Below, piece by piece: positions 31,401-41,344 of a stretch of 64,000 nt of DNA (position 1 is its first letter; the number at the start of each line of letters is the position of its first letter). Made by a program: the position numbers and the translations under genes. Origin of the DNA: Durusdinium trenchii (lineage: Eukaryota; Sar; Dinophyceae; Suessiales; Symbiodiniaceae). A model generated the notes under the pieces. It was given only the letters and a program-made list of their open reading frames with translations. It was not told the DNA's origin and did no database searches. The stretch spans positions 429,520 through 493,519 of the forward strand of contig CAXAMN010026495.1 in assembly GCA_963970005.1 (NCBI GenBank), written 5' to 3'.

Positions 31401-32391
31401 CAGCTGAAGGCTTCAAGGCCTCCTGCTCCCATGGAAGGACATGGTCATTGAATGCTCGCGCTAAGGCCAAGGAATTCCGAGCACCAAAAACTGGTAAGCA
31501 GGAGGGGAATTTGGCTTGCTTAGCATATTCTATTGTCGCCAGGTCAATGGTCTTCCCCTTTGGCAATATGGTCAACAACCAACGCTTGCGCTTGATAGGC
31601 AAGACTGGGTAGATCTCGTCAATGCCTTCATGGCCGATGACATAATTGCACTGCTGTATCAACTTCTTTACATGCTGAAGGTCTGGATGAGTCTGAATGG
31701 AGGGGACGTTCTCCATTGTCAATGACCTGGCTTGCAACAAAGTGGTGCGCTCAACACAAACTTCCATTGCTTGGCCGTTCACAGACTCTAAACCCTGTTG
31801 CCATCCGGCTCCACTCCAGCTCTGACACGGGGGCGAAGCAAAATAGTATGCAATCCTTTTCCATGACATCACTGCCCAACAACGACTGTCAAAAACATCA
31901 CCCACCAGGATGAACCGGACCGGCAGTTCACCCGCAAGCCCAAGGGCGATAGCTTCGTCAGTCTCCAGGGTCGGGATCATGGCATTCTGGGCGTGACACT
32001 TGGCAGTGGCATGATCCTTTTCAAGGCTCACCAAGGCCTGAGCACCAAAGGCCTCGGTGGCCATACCCCACCCTCCCATGCCCGAGAAGATCTCCGCAAT
32101 GCCTCTGTCAGCAGGCTTCGGCAAGACAAGCGGCAGCAAAGGACCTTCGGTCAATGAACCTGAAGTGATAGGGGTCTCTTCCAATGACAATGCAAAATTC
32201 TCCAGAATGAAGGTGGTTCCGACAGGCAGGATGGCCTCAACGCCCTTCACAAAAGCCACCTTCAGCGTCATCTTGGGAAGCGCTTTGTCCATGGTGCAGG
32301 CTCGACAAATCCCATCATCAAAATAAGAGCAGAACAATTTGACTCTTCTACCCTGAAAGAAATCCTCATCGATTCTTCCAGAGCTTTCCAT
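28387..32391 (-). CDS. C5-cytosine DNA methyltransferase fusion protein (element 1)
   Basis: ATG at 32391; 1334 aa, uninterrupted. Residues ~98-455 hold a full C5-methyltransferase: motif I EIFSGMGGWGMA (100-111, S-adenosylmethionine binding), motif IV FASPPCQSWSGAG with catalytic Cys189, motif VI MENVPS (Glu227), motif VIII IKRKRW (266-271) and motif X LIGNAIS (434-440). The PCQ form is that of bacterial Dcm-type and DNMT1/CMT-type enzymes, so the product should be 5-methylcytosine in DNA. No DNMT1 accessory domains (BAH, RFTS) are seen. A basic cluster near 495-525 (ERKRS, KRAR) could be a nuclear signal. Further on are two beta-grasp-like stretches, the second ending LPGGAK near residue 955, then an alpha-helical part and an unrecognised C-terminus. 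All catalytic residues are present. Confidence 0.92.
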   Translation of the reverse strand: MESSGRIDEDFFQGRRVKLFCSYFDDGICRACTMDKALPKMTLKVAFVKGVEAILPVGTTFILENFALSLEETPITSGSLTEGPLLPLVLPKPADRGIAEIFSGMGGWGMATEAFGAQALVSLEKDHATAKCHAQNAMIPTLETDEAIALGLAGELPVRFILVGDVFDSRCWAVMSWKRIAYYFASPPCQSWSGAGWQQGLESVNGQAMEVCVERTTLLQARSLTMENVPSIQTHPDLQHVKKLIQQCNYVIGHEGIDEIYPVLPIKRKRWLLTILPKGKTIDLATIEYAKQAKFPSCLPVFGARNSLALARAFNDHVLPWEQEALKPSADAMELAKDRSLLPKHMMNGPAISSQDDVLKRRTIGQWEPVPSLMSCYGGQHELPRDLLKHHGLHSWFLKDGDHIRYLSPFEGAFALGFSSKLILPADFRSAHRLIGNAISFAHSTLQVWRTHLLLGQDSPFRTDVLCIADLVELIFDRTGRFGDNVVVRDGNFAHLAFPGAAERKRSQTDDEDSPEDSQAKRARSEDISPTVPFEVVGMDPCEVDLAMPYLKPKDLQRVSVAARLYTQPLDQGAFEEGSQELLPVEHLNSWEQGRLVQVANMVPCQLLHEQKIWTEFVWLPKDTNIGFAIQQALPHALECHFQIIQHDIAEVGFHDRVNPEQPCTIFLDTVKIDRLVSPAFTQDSLLVSVDVCWKFSDLIAYVASQCGVLPSKVVILDDHAPMPESAFVLQQLSTSFKAALVTNPLDTRQLMPKKFCDFANTKEVTVAGVKVTNPMHSDNAVPADSAAVRFAARNPNWGSIRSVAVNKQEPVGKLVQTLFPDFRDPVPNVTAESAIIDPTDTVETLIAKTKLEVHFEGFKPWPVTDLEFLLPFGPPSTNDPACLMQLWVQGPFDYRAKRVQVDKEWTLTKLAASYQVLHRSNLTMIVLQHGKPLDPRQQIQHVCSKHEIQIRVCALPGGAKSEDLVKFLEPLLTKRGVPADAVKARVQAVLAKLDHATIRAHMHDDAQTFWGYLKQWANDAKLRLITPDELKAQKKAGRAEARAQAASSSATPSVQKFQEASTQQVVIDTTHFLANGSPVPKIDINAFAPDSTGIAVVSPAEALKCMPVRSLSVQPLALVVLTNQPFGGMPIVHVPASDHKLNPIIVPVVILNFGEPQVEFQHKWPQTKLVETPVVVLELKICKDLVNDWNEVQSPLAYLGLHIPEMRKDAVIEAWSISPYDKHRWKSKHDYADYIHGFCKVRLAVADDILKRSGVAGIFLAPKTPDKKRDLAYSLIQIPGKSLDEVVCLAKDVAKTLGVVECAANYAIRTRREHIQDPATEHCYPGRTRSVRC

Positions 32392-32453
32392 GGCACATCA
32401 AGAGGATCCGAATGAAACCGCCCGACTAGCTGGTAAGTCTCTTGATCCCGGGC

Positions 32454-32551
32454 TACCAGTAACAGTGGATGATGATGGTTAGTAGAGGCCTTTCTCTAAA
32501 ATAGTGATAATTGTTTACCGACTGTTACAGCTAATAGGACAGACCCAACAT
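32454..32551. repeat. Element 1 right (5') terminal repeat block
   Basis: 32521-32551 is the inverted partner of 21371-21401. 32454-32470 (TACCAGTAACAGTGGAT) is a direct copy of 21389-21405. The two parts share GTAACAGT in opposite orientation, 50 bases apart, so the 5' leader of the element RNA could fold into a hairpin. The block ends 63 bases before the ATG of the methyltransferase ORF. Confidence 0.8.
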
Positions 32552-32849
32552 ACATGCCTTTTTGGGATCAGATTTTGCAATGTCCATGCTTGGCCCACAT
32601 CCACGTCCAATTGCATCCAGCAACAGAGTCATTCTGAGCCTCATCTAGTAGTCTAGCTAGACAACGGTCGTCGGCTGCATCAAACCAAGTGTTCGACCAA
32701 AAACTAGCAATGTAATTTAATCAAACTCGGAGGTAACTCCTCCAATAAGTGAAGAAATTTGGTTCCAAAGATTTCGACAGTAATTTGTGCATGACTCCAC
32801 CGCTTCAGTGGAATCCCTTGCATAACTCAAACCACAAAAAGAAAAGCAT

Positions 32850-32995
32850 ACCCGTCAGCTTGTAATCAGTCACCTTTTGATTGAGGCCCATCAGAGTCAA
32901 AAATACTTTCGCAACTTTCAAGAACTGAGTCCCGTCCTCAAAGATAGAGTGAAGATTTCCGAATGTGGCCAGCAAGGTACACAGAACTAGAGAAC
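32850..32995 (-). CDS. Candidate exon, unknown
   Basis: A minus-strand open segment encodes LVLCTLLATFGNLHSIFEDG, then QFLKVAKVFLTLMGLNQKV and TDYKL, followed by a donor-like gtatgc near 32850. It lies directly downstream of the RIO1-like exon 33094-33138 but does not match the RIO1 segment expected next. It could be an alternative or unrelated exon, or a coding-like piece of intron. Confidence 0.3.
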
Positions 32996-33093
32996 TATAA
33001 CAAGGGAGAGGAACAAAATAAACACACTAAACCAAACCTACCATTGACTGCAACACCTGACATCGAGCCATCGAGCGTGACAAAAAGGGGTGC

Positions 33094-33463
33094 CTTGACA
33101 GCACGCTCCACACCACCAGTAGCGGTGGCATAATATACCTATATGAGGTGTGTCGACAAGCCCATCATCATTCACTTGATCCAAGCTAAGCATCCAGCGT
33201 TGGCCTCTTTGCCAGTGCTGATGCACCCATGGATCTCGTCCTTAAAAGCAGTAGTGACTAATTAGTGGTAAAGCTGATACGTTGTTACTCACGTAGGATT
33301 CGTGCACAAGCCAGTCAGCTCAGCTTTACAATCTACAAACTTGTTGCACTTTGTGTGGAGTGTCTAGAACTCTCCATGCTAAGGACCTGGCAAAAAGCCC
33401 ACGCTTGAGGAACTTTCCAAGGACTGCCATGGTTCGTGGGTCCAGGACTTGCTCCACGGTGGC
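33094..33463 (-). CDS. RIO1-type atypical kinase, N-terminal exons
   Basis: Three short minus-strand exons. 33463-33387 encodes EATVEQVLDPRTMAVLGKFL and KRGLFA, the RIO1 N-lobe entry, and ends at a gt donor. 33240-33199 encodes IHGCISTGKEAN, the RIO1 glycine-loop equivalent, an ATP-binding signature that is hard to mistake. 33138-33094 encodes VYYATATGGVERAVK and includes the invariant Lys of AVK. The second and third exons end at gc (gctgga, gcaccc), so GC-AG introns are likely; the acceptor before GTATATTAT is a clean tatag. The join of the first two exons is one base out of phase. Continuation is expected at KTSIL..FRFRHGYC, which I could not find; the catalytic loop appears at 15.8 kb in the same orientation. 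Confidence 0.8.
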
Positions 33464-33469
33464 CTCAGC

Positions 33470-34500
33470 CAAACAAAGCATTCGTCAGCGATAAAAAGCA
33501 CTGTAAAGGAAACTTGCAAAAGGCTCAGGTGCTCACCCGTGAGTCTTGTGTCAGGCCCAAATTTCTAAAGGCTGCCGCCTTGGAAAGATACAAAAGTATC
33601 TAAGAATCAATGGAGAGAGTGATCTTGCCCGATGCTGTTACAAAAGGCGACAACAGCTGGCCTTTCGCTCGCTTTGGAGTGCAGAGTTCTGGGCAGCATG
33701 ACCTTGGAGAGAAATTTATGGACAATGTAGGCTCGAAATGCTGCTGGCTTTATGTATCAAATTTCGACAAAGCCGCAGCCCCTATCTCAGACCTCACCAA
33801 AACACTAAAACGCTTGAAGTGATGTACAAGGAGTGCACTGTAGAAGGAAGTGCAAGCAAGCACACATTGCAAGCAATTTCCAGCTCGACAAGCTCAAGAG
33901 CCTGACCCATCGTGCCAGCTCTGGGCAAAGGATCGAAATTAACTTTGGCTTGCGTTCTCTGGGCATTGGCCTGGCACTGTGCAATGGCTCACATGCAAGA
34001 CTGAAACCAAAAAACATGCTGTTGCACTTCTCAGACTATCGAGTAGAATAGTTTCCTCTTGCCTCAACAGCATCTTGTAAGATTGCAGCTGTTCCACTCA
34101 CTCTTGATTCCAGATCGTCACGAAAAAGCGGAAATCACCAGCTTCGCAAGTGGAAAGACACGTCTAAACGGTCTAGATTGGAGCGACGCTATAGAGCGAA
34201 GCTGAGCGAAGCTTAGCGGAATGCCGAATTACGTAGCTCTTGGAGCTCTAATCAGTCTGCCAAGTCATTGAGCATAAGAGAACATTTCAAATCTTGGCAC
34301 GCATAGACTGCGCACACACAAAGAACAAATGCGCGGACAGTCTGGCCTTCTAGTGTGAAGAACTATGCTTGGCACTTCTTGATTGAAAACTATGCAATTG
34401 CTGGAGCCAGCTTTTGCTCAATTGAACATTTGTCTCAGCTGTCGGTGGTTGGCCAATTCAAAAGACTGAGCACTAGAATGGCGTCAGCAACCGAGCAATG
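33470..34500. other. Intergenic region, no supported gene
   Basis: A plus-strand frame at 33610-33822 and another to 34051 have mixed composition and no family resemblance. The acidic N-terminal exon expected for RIO1 was not found here. The phrase gagcgaagctgagcgaagctt at 34195-34215 is a tiny direct repeat. Confidence 0.3.
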
Positions 34501-34509
34501 TGGATTACC

Positions 34510-37500
34510 TCAGCTGACATGACGATGGCTTCGAAAGTGTAGAACAGGACGTTGACAGAGGAGAAGCCTCTGAGTGATGGCACAGAAGACAGTGTCTACT
34601 GTGCTCAGGAAAACTGAGGTCTGGACAGCCTCTGGAGTTCTAGGCCATGTCGGCAAATCTGCAAGGCAAGCTTTGCAGGTATCTGGCACAGAAGACTTCA
34701 AGAGTGCCTCCGACACTTTGTTCCCTGAAGACTTCGAAGTCCACTCATGGATTGAGAGAATGATGGCTTGAACAGTTTCGTGGTTGCTCATTAGCGGGCT
34801 GTGTATCACCGGATCGTTGTGACCCTGCCCTTTGTGAAAAAGAAGCCTTGCACGTACACCTGATTTGGTGAGCTCGTTGCAAAAGACCTCTGATTGTTCT
34901 GTGGGGACGATCTTGTCACCAGTGCCATGAACGAGTAGAACCGGTGGCAAATGCTTTCCAAGCCTGGAACCATCTCTGCGAAGCAGGATGCTTGGAGAGC
35001 GGGACTCTCTCAGGGATTGTGTGTCTCCAAGCACGAGGCGCTGCAAAAAGAAGTCAATTCCTTTATTGTGCAAATGTGCCATGAAGCGACTGTGCAACTC
35101 ATAAATGCCGCCCAAGCCAATGAAACCCACCAAGTCTGAAGTTGACCAGGATGTCTTGGATCCTACGTTTGCAAGCTGGTGTTGGATGTCTTCTCTTGGT
35201 GGCAGGTGTGACATGGGAGCCTTATTGGACTGCGACAGTATGTGTTCTTCTTCTGCTTGCCTTTCTGCCTCATTTACTTAGCACACCCAAAGCTTTGTCT
35301 GGGTCTAAACTGGAAAACCTAAAAATAGTGGGATGGAAATCAATTGTGGCTGCTGAAGCTGTGGGCTCAGGGTGTCTATTTATTCTTGAAGCCATTCAAC
35401 ACACGCTTGGCCTGGACGAACAGCTGCCCGACGTGTCAACAGCAATCCAGCCACATGTGCTCCAGACGAAAGTCCCAGCAGCCTTGCTGCGCAATTGAGA
35501 TTCTGTCATGGTAGGCACCTATGCATAAAGCCACTGTATGATTAGACGAATATCTGAGCGCTCATATGATTAGACTGAGAGACAAAGAGTCGGACGGCGA
35601 CAGGGAAGAACGGACACATGTATGGGTGAACAATAGACAGACACGACTTTGACTTAGATGAATACAAAACTTACAAAAACAAAGGTAAGGAGGGTGCATT
35701 TGCAAAGGCCAAGACAAATCCACAGTGGATTGACGAAACATGCTGTCCACCTATATACATATTTTTCTTAGAAACGGAAGTATGGTTCTGCTTAGTCTGC
35801 TAAGTCAAGGAGTTTTGCTCCGCAGCGCATGCCATCATGCAGTTTCTAACTTTGCGAAACACAAAGTATAGGTGCTATGATTATGCTTCAACTCCTGAAG
35901 ACAAACTACACTAGGTGCACGGCGGATAGACGGCCGTGGGGTGATGAAGGATGGTCGTGGGGTAATCCATCTTAAATATGCCTAATTCCATTAGGAATGA
36001 TGTGAGCGACGCTTCATCATGGGAATCATTGTGAATTCCATGCAGATTTAATCAGAGTTTCGTTGAGGCGAAATGGCGACTTCGAAGCATTTTCGAAACT
36101 ACGCAACTATCTTTGCCGTCATACATGTGTGCGACTTTTTCACTCTTCACAGGAGCTGCTCCAAGCGGTTGGAATCATATACACTCATGAAATTAGTGAA
36201 TATTAGTCATATATTTATCAGCATTGAATATAGTGATATGTACAGAAGTATCAGGTAATTGTCATGACGTGCCTGAAAGCATACAGGCCACCGATCTTGC
36301 TGCAGAGCTATTTGCCACACTTCAAGAAGCACCGGATCAGCGGTGGAACTTTCACCCCAGGTTTTCAACAAACTATTAAGATACCACGGATCTACCTCAA
36401 ACCACGCTTGTAAGGATTCGGGGAGCTGATCCACCCCTGTCCAACCCCATAACCTCGACAACAAAAGAAAAGCCAAACCTAAAGCGGAAACAAAGGAAAT
36501 TCCGCCATATGAGCAACAAAACTGCATCCAGATGAAGGACCAAACACATACCAGACGGGTTAGATATGAATAAATCCAGACGGGTTTTAAACACGCAGGT
36601 GTGCAAGTAAACATGTATGCGCAACACAGCACGAGTACTAGTATTGTGTAGCGTCGAAGAAAGAAAGTGGAACCAGGGGTACCTCGTCCGAATGTAACCC
36701 GCAAGAAAATAGACTGAAATAGATATATAACATGCTACGCCACAGGTGTGCTAATTAGCCCCACCCCCCCCACCTAACACCCCCCACCCCCAAAAAGAAT
36801 TCCACACGTAGTACTGTAGAAAACAAAATGTCAAAAATAATGTAAGAAATGCCCACGGCCGTCTATCCGCCGTGGGCCAACTACACGGTTCAATGCCAAA
36901 GAAAAACAAACTATATGGTCCTCACTTCAACATCAACTCTGCAACTCAGTGCAAACCCCGAGAAAGAGTTACAGTGAGCGCTCAACACCGCAACCTCAGG
37001 GAAGAGACGCACCCTGCCGGAATGCAAGGCGTCTTTTCAGCACAACTCCAAACTGAGCGAGAACATGATAGAATGGTAGATAGAAAAAGTGCCATGCCCT
37101 TTCTCATGACAGTGAATCGAAGGAGCCTCAGACCCTTCTTCAGTTACTGGTGGGTAGGGTTGTAGTAGTTTTGGGTATCAACAGCGCCACGGGCTCCTGC
37201 TTTTTAGAACCTTTCACTGACATAACTGTAACGTTGCTTTTTGTGACCAGACAACAGTCATGAGGTCTGTCTACCGCTGCCGATGGAGAGTGGGACTGAG
37301 GTATTGACGTTCGGTTGGATCATCAACGTCAACTCCTAGTAGCGATGCCAGGAGCCCCCAGTAGCGTCCTTGCTCTTACTAGTAAGGCCAGGAGCCCCTA
37401 GTAGCTTCTTGCTACTAGTAGTAGTAAGAGGCTTGCATATATATTCCTTTCATGAACTTCCTCTTCATATCCGTTTCATACTTCATCTTCGTGTCATGAA

Positions 37501-38870
37501 AATGTGCATGTTGCACGGGGAAATGCATGATTTGACGTTCATCTTCCTCTTCGTTTCATGAATTTCACCTTCATTTCATAGACCATAAAGGTTGTTCCAA
37601 AGAAATGTTTAAAGCACTGGAAAAACGTTCGCATCAAGATGGTCTGATTGAGAAAAACCTTTGTTGCGATTGTTGTGGGATAAGTTTTGATTCTTGCAGT
37701 CCTTGAAAACTGGTATGCCATTGTGGTGAAAACACCGTAAACTAGAAACGTGTGGACCATCTCAGTAGATTCGACCCCTTGAAAACCATTCTCAAAAAAT
37801 ATGAATGATGATTATGCATTTTCCCCACGAACTGTGCATGTTCATGAATCAAGGACCAATGCAAATGTGCAAAAACACAGAATTCCATAACGCTGTTGAC
37901 ACATAGTTCTGCAGCCGGTGTGGAATGCACACACGTGCATCAGAGTGGCGCAATGCGCTTGGGATCACCACCATACTGTGAGCAGTTCTTGAAGGACCAG
38001 CTAATTGCATGCTCAACATCATCCACCATACCATCAATGTTTGTCTGCGGCCAATACCGGTAGTCAACTGCAATACAAAGTATTCCTGCCCTTCGCAAAG
38101 CTCGGCATAGCATAGTAACATAGCCCTTGTGGCCAAGGATGAAAGCACCACCAGCCACCAAGATAAGAACCTCAGCTTGAAGGCTTGAGCATCTATATAT
38201 AAGGACACGCCAGTACGTGCAGAACAGCCCAATTAGAAAAATCGAACTTAGAGAACACCTAAAACTCTTTCTTTAGACATGTGCAGCGACCGGAGTTTTA
38301 GCAGTCTCTCCAAGGCGAGCTTTTGCCGTAGAGCTTGGCAAGTAGATGTCGACAGTGTGACGAAAGCTGCCTTTGTCCTAATATGAAGGGAAGGGACAAG
38401 CAAAATACACACAACCCCGAGATACGGTGGTAGAGTTTCCATGGTCAAAAGCAGCGTCCTTTATCGTGCTTTGAAACCACATCCAAAGTATGTCTGTGGA
38501 AATCTAATTGTCAAGGAATCAACTTTCAAGCTACACTACACAACGTGTCTATCATGTCTGCAACACCTGTTATTACTCTGAAAAGTTTGCAACTTCCAAC
38601 GGCCACGCGTGATAAAGTTCAAAAGCACTGCAGCCCAACATTCGATTCCACATGAGTCCTTGTAGCTGACACTGAAAATGTCTTTGCCTGCAAAAGCCCA
38701 GTAAATAAGTCCGCACAACATGGCCGGCCACAAGAATATAATGTATAGAGCCAGTCGTGCGAAAAAGGTGCTGAGGCGCACACCTTGCAACGGCACGTGA
38801 AACACAAAGGTAACAAGCCATGTACCAAGCGTACGCAAGACGTAGTGAAGCGTACTGCGGCACAAATGGA
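34510..38870 (-). CDS. Isoprenylcysteine methylesterase-like alpha/beta hydrolase
   Basis: Plant-type isoprenylcysteine methylesterases hydrolyse the methyl ester of prenylated proteins at the ER/Golgi membrane. Minus-strand exons: about 38870-38652, a membrane segment (LALYIIFLWPAMLCGLIYWA, then FSVSYKDS); about 38370-38279, FRHTVDIYLPSSTAKARLGE; about 38190-37955, EVLILVAGGAFILGHKGYV, VDYRYWPQTNI and SQYGGDPKRI (oxyanion-hole GGA; the HGG equivalent is AGG); about 35137-34510, LVGFIGLGGIYEL, LPPVLLVHGTGDKIVP (catalytic Asp) and KGQGHNDP (catalytic His). The exon carrying the nucleophile GxSxG, expected between 37.95 and 35.14 kb, was not found. Some joins are imprecise. The match of the membrane part plus hydrolase blocks in order argues for this family over other carboxylesterases; with the serine unseen, activity is unproven. 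Confidence 0.65.
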
Positions 38871-38879
38871 GTACCGCAG

Positions 38880-40600
38880 GCGAGCTCAAGAAGGGCAAAA
38901 TCAATTTTCCATCCGTCTCAAGCGGATCAAATCCTCCAAGTTTGTGCCGTGGATTGCATGACTCCCGCATTGAAGGTCACTTTAGTGACAGGTGGCGCAG
39001 AAGGTTTCAAGCGGATATGTACTAAGATACTACCTGGAGACCTCGAGCCATCAGCCATCGCAATTTTGCAAGCGCACCACGCGGTCGTATCGGAAGATTT
39101 GTGGTGAATTAGCTGTCCAAAAGGCATACATGAGACAGCACCTGCATGCCGGATCGTCTGAAAACAAAAGAAGTTGGCCAACAAAACACAAAGCATGTCT
39201 CTGCATTGCGTCTTTGTAGACTTGCTTACCATGCCCGTCGGCACCGTTGCTGTTGACCGCGGCCACCACACATCTTTTCTTTCGAGTTCAAGCTCCTGGC
39301 ACAAGGTTTGTGAAACATTGCAAACCAAACATGCCGCACATACAGTACACAAAGGTAAAAACACTAGCAACCCAACATGTGAACATCTACACATGAACGC
39401 AAAAAATATCAGCGAGACTTGTTTGAAGCAACTATGTCAACCAAGGTCTAAAAAATGAAACTGGAAAATGTTAAAACAACATTGGACAATAAATTGTTCA
39501 CTCCAATGTTGTTGAAAACACATGAGCACTGCCGTTGGTTTGATCGCGTCCTCAGCTTGACTGGATGATTCATCATAGTCATCGTCAAACCTCACAATCA
39601 TCGGTCGTCAAAAAATATGTTTCTTGCTGGTAGCCGATCTGTTTTCAAAAACAACCCAATCACGAAAGCAAGCGGAAGCAACAATGAGGCCCCCACCCTA
39701 CGGCATAAGAACCTAAAGAATCGACCCACAACGAATTGTGTCCGATTGAAATAATCTCACACCAAAAAACTGCACTGTGGGATACAATTGATACAATTCA
39801 CTGTACACATGCCATCCACATGCTTGTGGGAATCAAGATTTTCAGTTCCCGGCTTTGATCGGCTTTGTCCCCATTCAAGCCAGCTGCCATCAAAGGACTC
39901 GTTGTTTTGCTTTGATTGCCACCCAACACATGTCCAAACTTCCCCGGCTGTCCATTCCAACAAACGCCTTTGAGGGTCACGGATCAACATTGGTGATTGC
40001 CTGGATGTGTAGACCAACCCACCGAGCTGTTGCTAATTAAAGTTCTGGTATCTTGCCCACGTTTTCTCAGTGTTTGTTCGCGCACACAACCACCCTATGG
40101 CAAAGTATAGATCGACTCTGACCAGCTTTGGGGGGTCCTTCCAAAACGAAACGATGTTTTGACAACCAAAGCCCCAATCTTCAAGCACATGTTTCTGCTC
40201 TCACCAAGTCGTACAACTCATATGCTTTGAACACTCACACATACTGCGATCAAGCATCTGTAGCGTTGTTGCCCAACAAAGTGCGCAGCGTCCTCGTGCG
40301 CCAACTGCTCAGTTGCCTCAGTGTTCCTTTTTCACATCCTCTTGAGCCACTGCGTCAGGCATGCGCAGTCATCAAATGTTCAACGCCCCGGCTTTCACCA
40401 AGGAGGGATTTGGGAAAAACACACCATCTACACTTATTGACATATTGAAAGGTCGTGCAACAAGAGTTACAACTCCGTCCTGTCACCAGACAGCAAACCG
40501 TGGGGGAAACTGTGCAACACGCAACAAAATAACAGCCTTTGAAGGCCAGTGGCGTTCGTTTTCAGCGTCTCAGTTCGCGCCTAGACGCGTGCGATACCTC
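38880..40600. other. No supported gene
   Basis: Upstream of the esterase-like gene. Minus frames at 39394-38927 and 40017-39757 have patchy coding character (for example LLEWTAGEVWTCVGW) but no family or splice evidence. The first exon and 5' UTR of the esterase-like gene may lie here. Confidence 0.3.
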
Positions 40601-40764
40601 ATGTGTGTCTTCAATTATGTGCTAATGATGGTGGCTCCATGATTGGAAAACCAGTGGATGCTGTCACCACCCTTATCGTTGATTGGACTTTCTCGCTTGG
40701 ATTTGCGACCAGCATCTCCTTCTGACGCAACAACTGCACATACTGTTCCCTCAGTACATCTTGT

Positions 40765-40934
40765 GCACGAAAACTCCTGATTATCCAATGATTGCTGCAT
40801 CAACATGTCTCTCTCGTCTTTCAATTTGTTTGTTTGCTTTTCTTGTTCTGCATACGCTGCCTCGAGCTGGATGATCTTCCATTGCATTTCAACCTTCTCG
40901 TTGTCTGTCTCATACTCGGTCTCTGACGGCTGTG
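40765..40934 (-). CDS. Candidate coiled-coil exon, unknown
   Basis: A minus-strand open segment encodes PSETEYETDNEKVEMQWKII and then QLEAAYAEQEKQTNKLKDER and DMLMQQSLDNQEF. It is strongly charged with heptad spacing, a clear coiled-coil prediction. The segment starts exactly where the foldback repeat (40935-41226) begins, so the element seems inserted next to or into this gene. Nothing identifies the family, and coding sense weakens after 40765. Confidence 0.4.
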
Positions 40935-41226
40935 ATCTCGCACCTGGAATGGCTCGGATCGACCGTGCGTTTTCAACATTTTTTAACGGAAGCGCGACAA
41001 AAATGCGTCAACGAGCGGCCCCTATTTTGGGGGACGGAATCTGACCCCCAAAGTGGGGGTTAACTTGAACGTCACTTTGCTTTGCTATTTCGTTGCCTCA
41101 TGGCCCCCGTTTTGGGGGCCAGATTCCGTCCCAAAATAGGGGCCGCTCGTCGATGCATTTTTGTGGCGCTTCCGTTAAGATATGTTGAAAACGCACGGTC
41201 GATCCGGGCCATTCCAGGTGCGAGAT
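40935..41226. mobile_element. Foldback element with ~125-bp inverted arms
   Basis: 40935-41060 and 41101-41226 are inverted copies (roughly 90% identical by eye) around a ~40-bp spacer. The outer ends are ATCTCGCACCTGGAATGG and its complement; the inner part has C/G runs (cccctattttggggg). The structure fits a foldback or MITE-type element. The flanks show no obvious target duplication. It also splits or flanks the coiled-coil exon at 40765-40934. Confidence 0.75.
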
Positions 41227-41344
41227 GAGATTGCTACCACCGCAAATTTCTTTCGCCCATCGAGCGCAACCCGCGGGGCTGTGGAGCAACATGGAAGTGC
41301 TCCACCAAGCTGTTCGAGCAGTGGGTCGGCCCGTGGCCCAAGGC

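Larger units (their letters stand above)
21371..32551 (-). mobile_element. Element 1: LINE-like retrotransposon with C5-methyltransferase
   Basis: An 11.2-kb element transcribed on the minus strand. Order from its 5' end (right): 1334-aa methyltransferase protein, 256-aa coiled-coil protein, 1043-aa endonuclease protein, 1032-aa reverse transcriptase/RNase H. The frames are long and nearly undamaged, which suggests a young copy. Its limits are set by a 31-bp inverted repeat at 21371-21401 and 32521-32551 (27/31 matches). No perfect target-site duplication is visible and no poly(A) tail ends it; the left end abuts TA-rich DNA. It lies between the N- and C-terminal exon groups of a RIO1-like kinase gene on the same strand. 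Methyltransferases inside dinoflagellate LINE-like elements are known; the inverted ends are not something I know for LINEs. Confidence 0.85.

Noticed and set aside
21360-32560. Target-site duplication of element 1 (ACAT/TACAT on both sides)
   Set aside because: Only 4-5 bases, not in register with both ends, and within TA-rich DNA.
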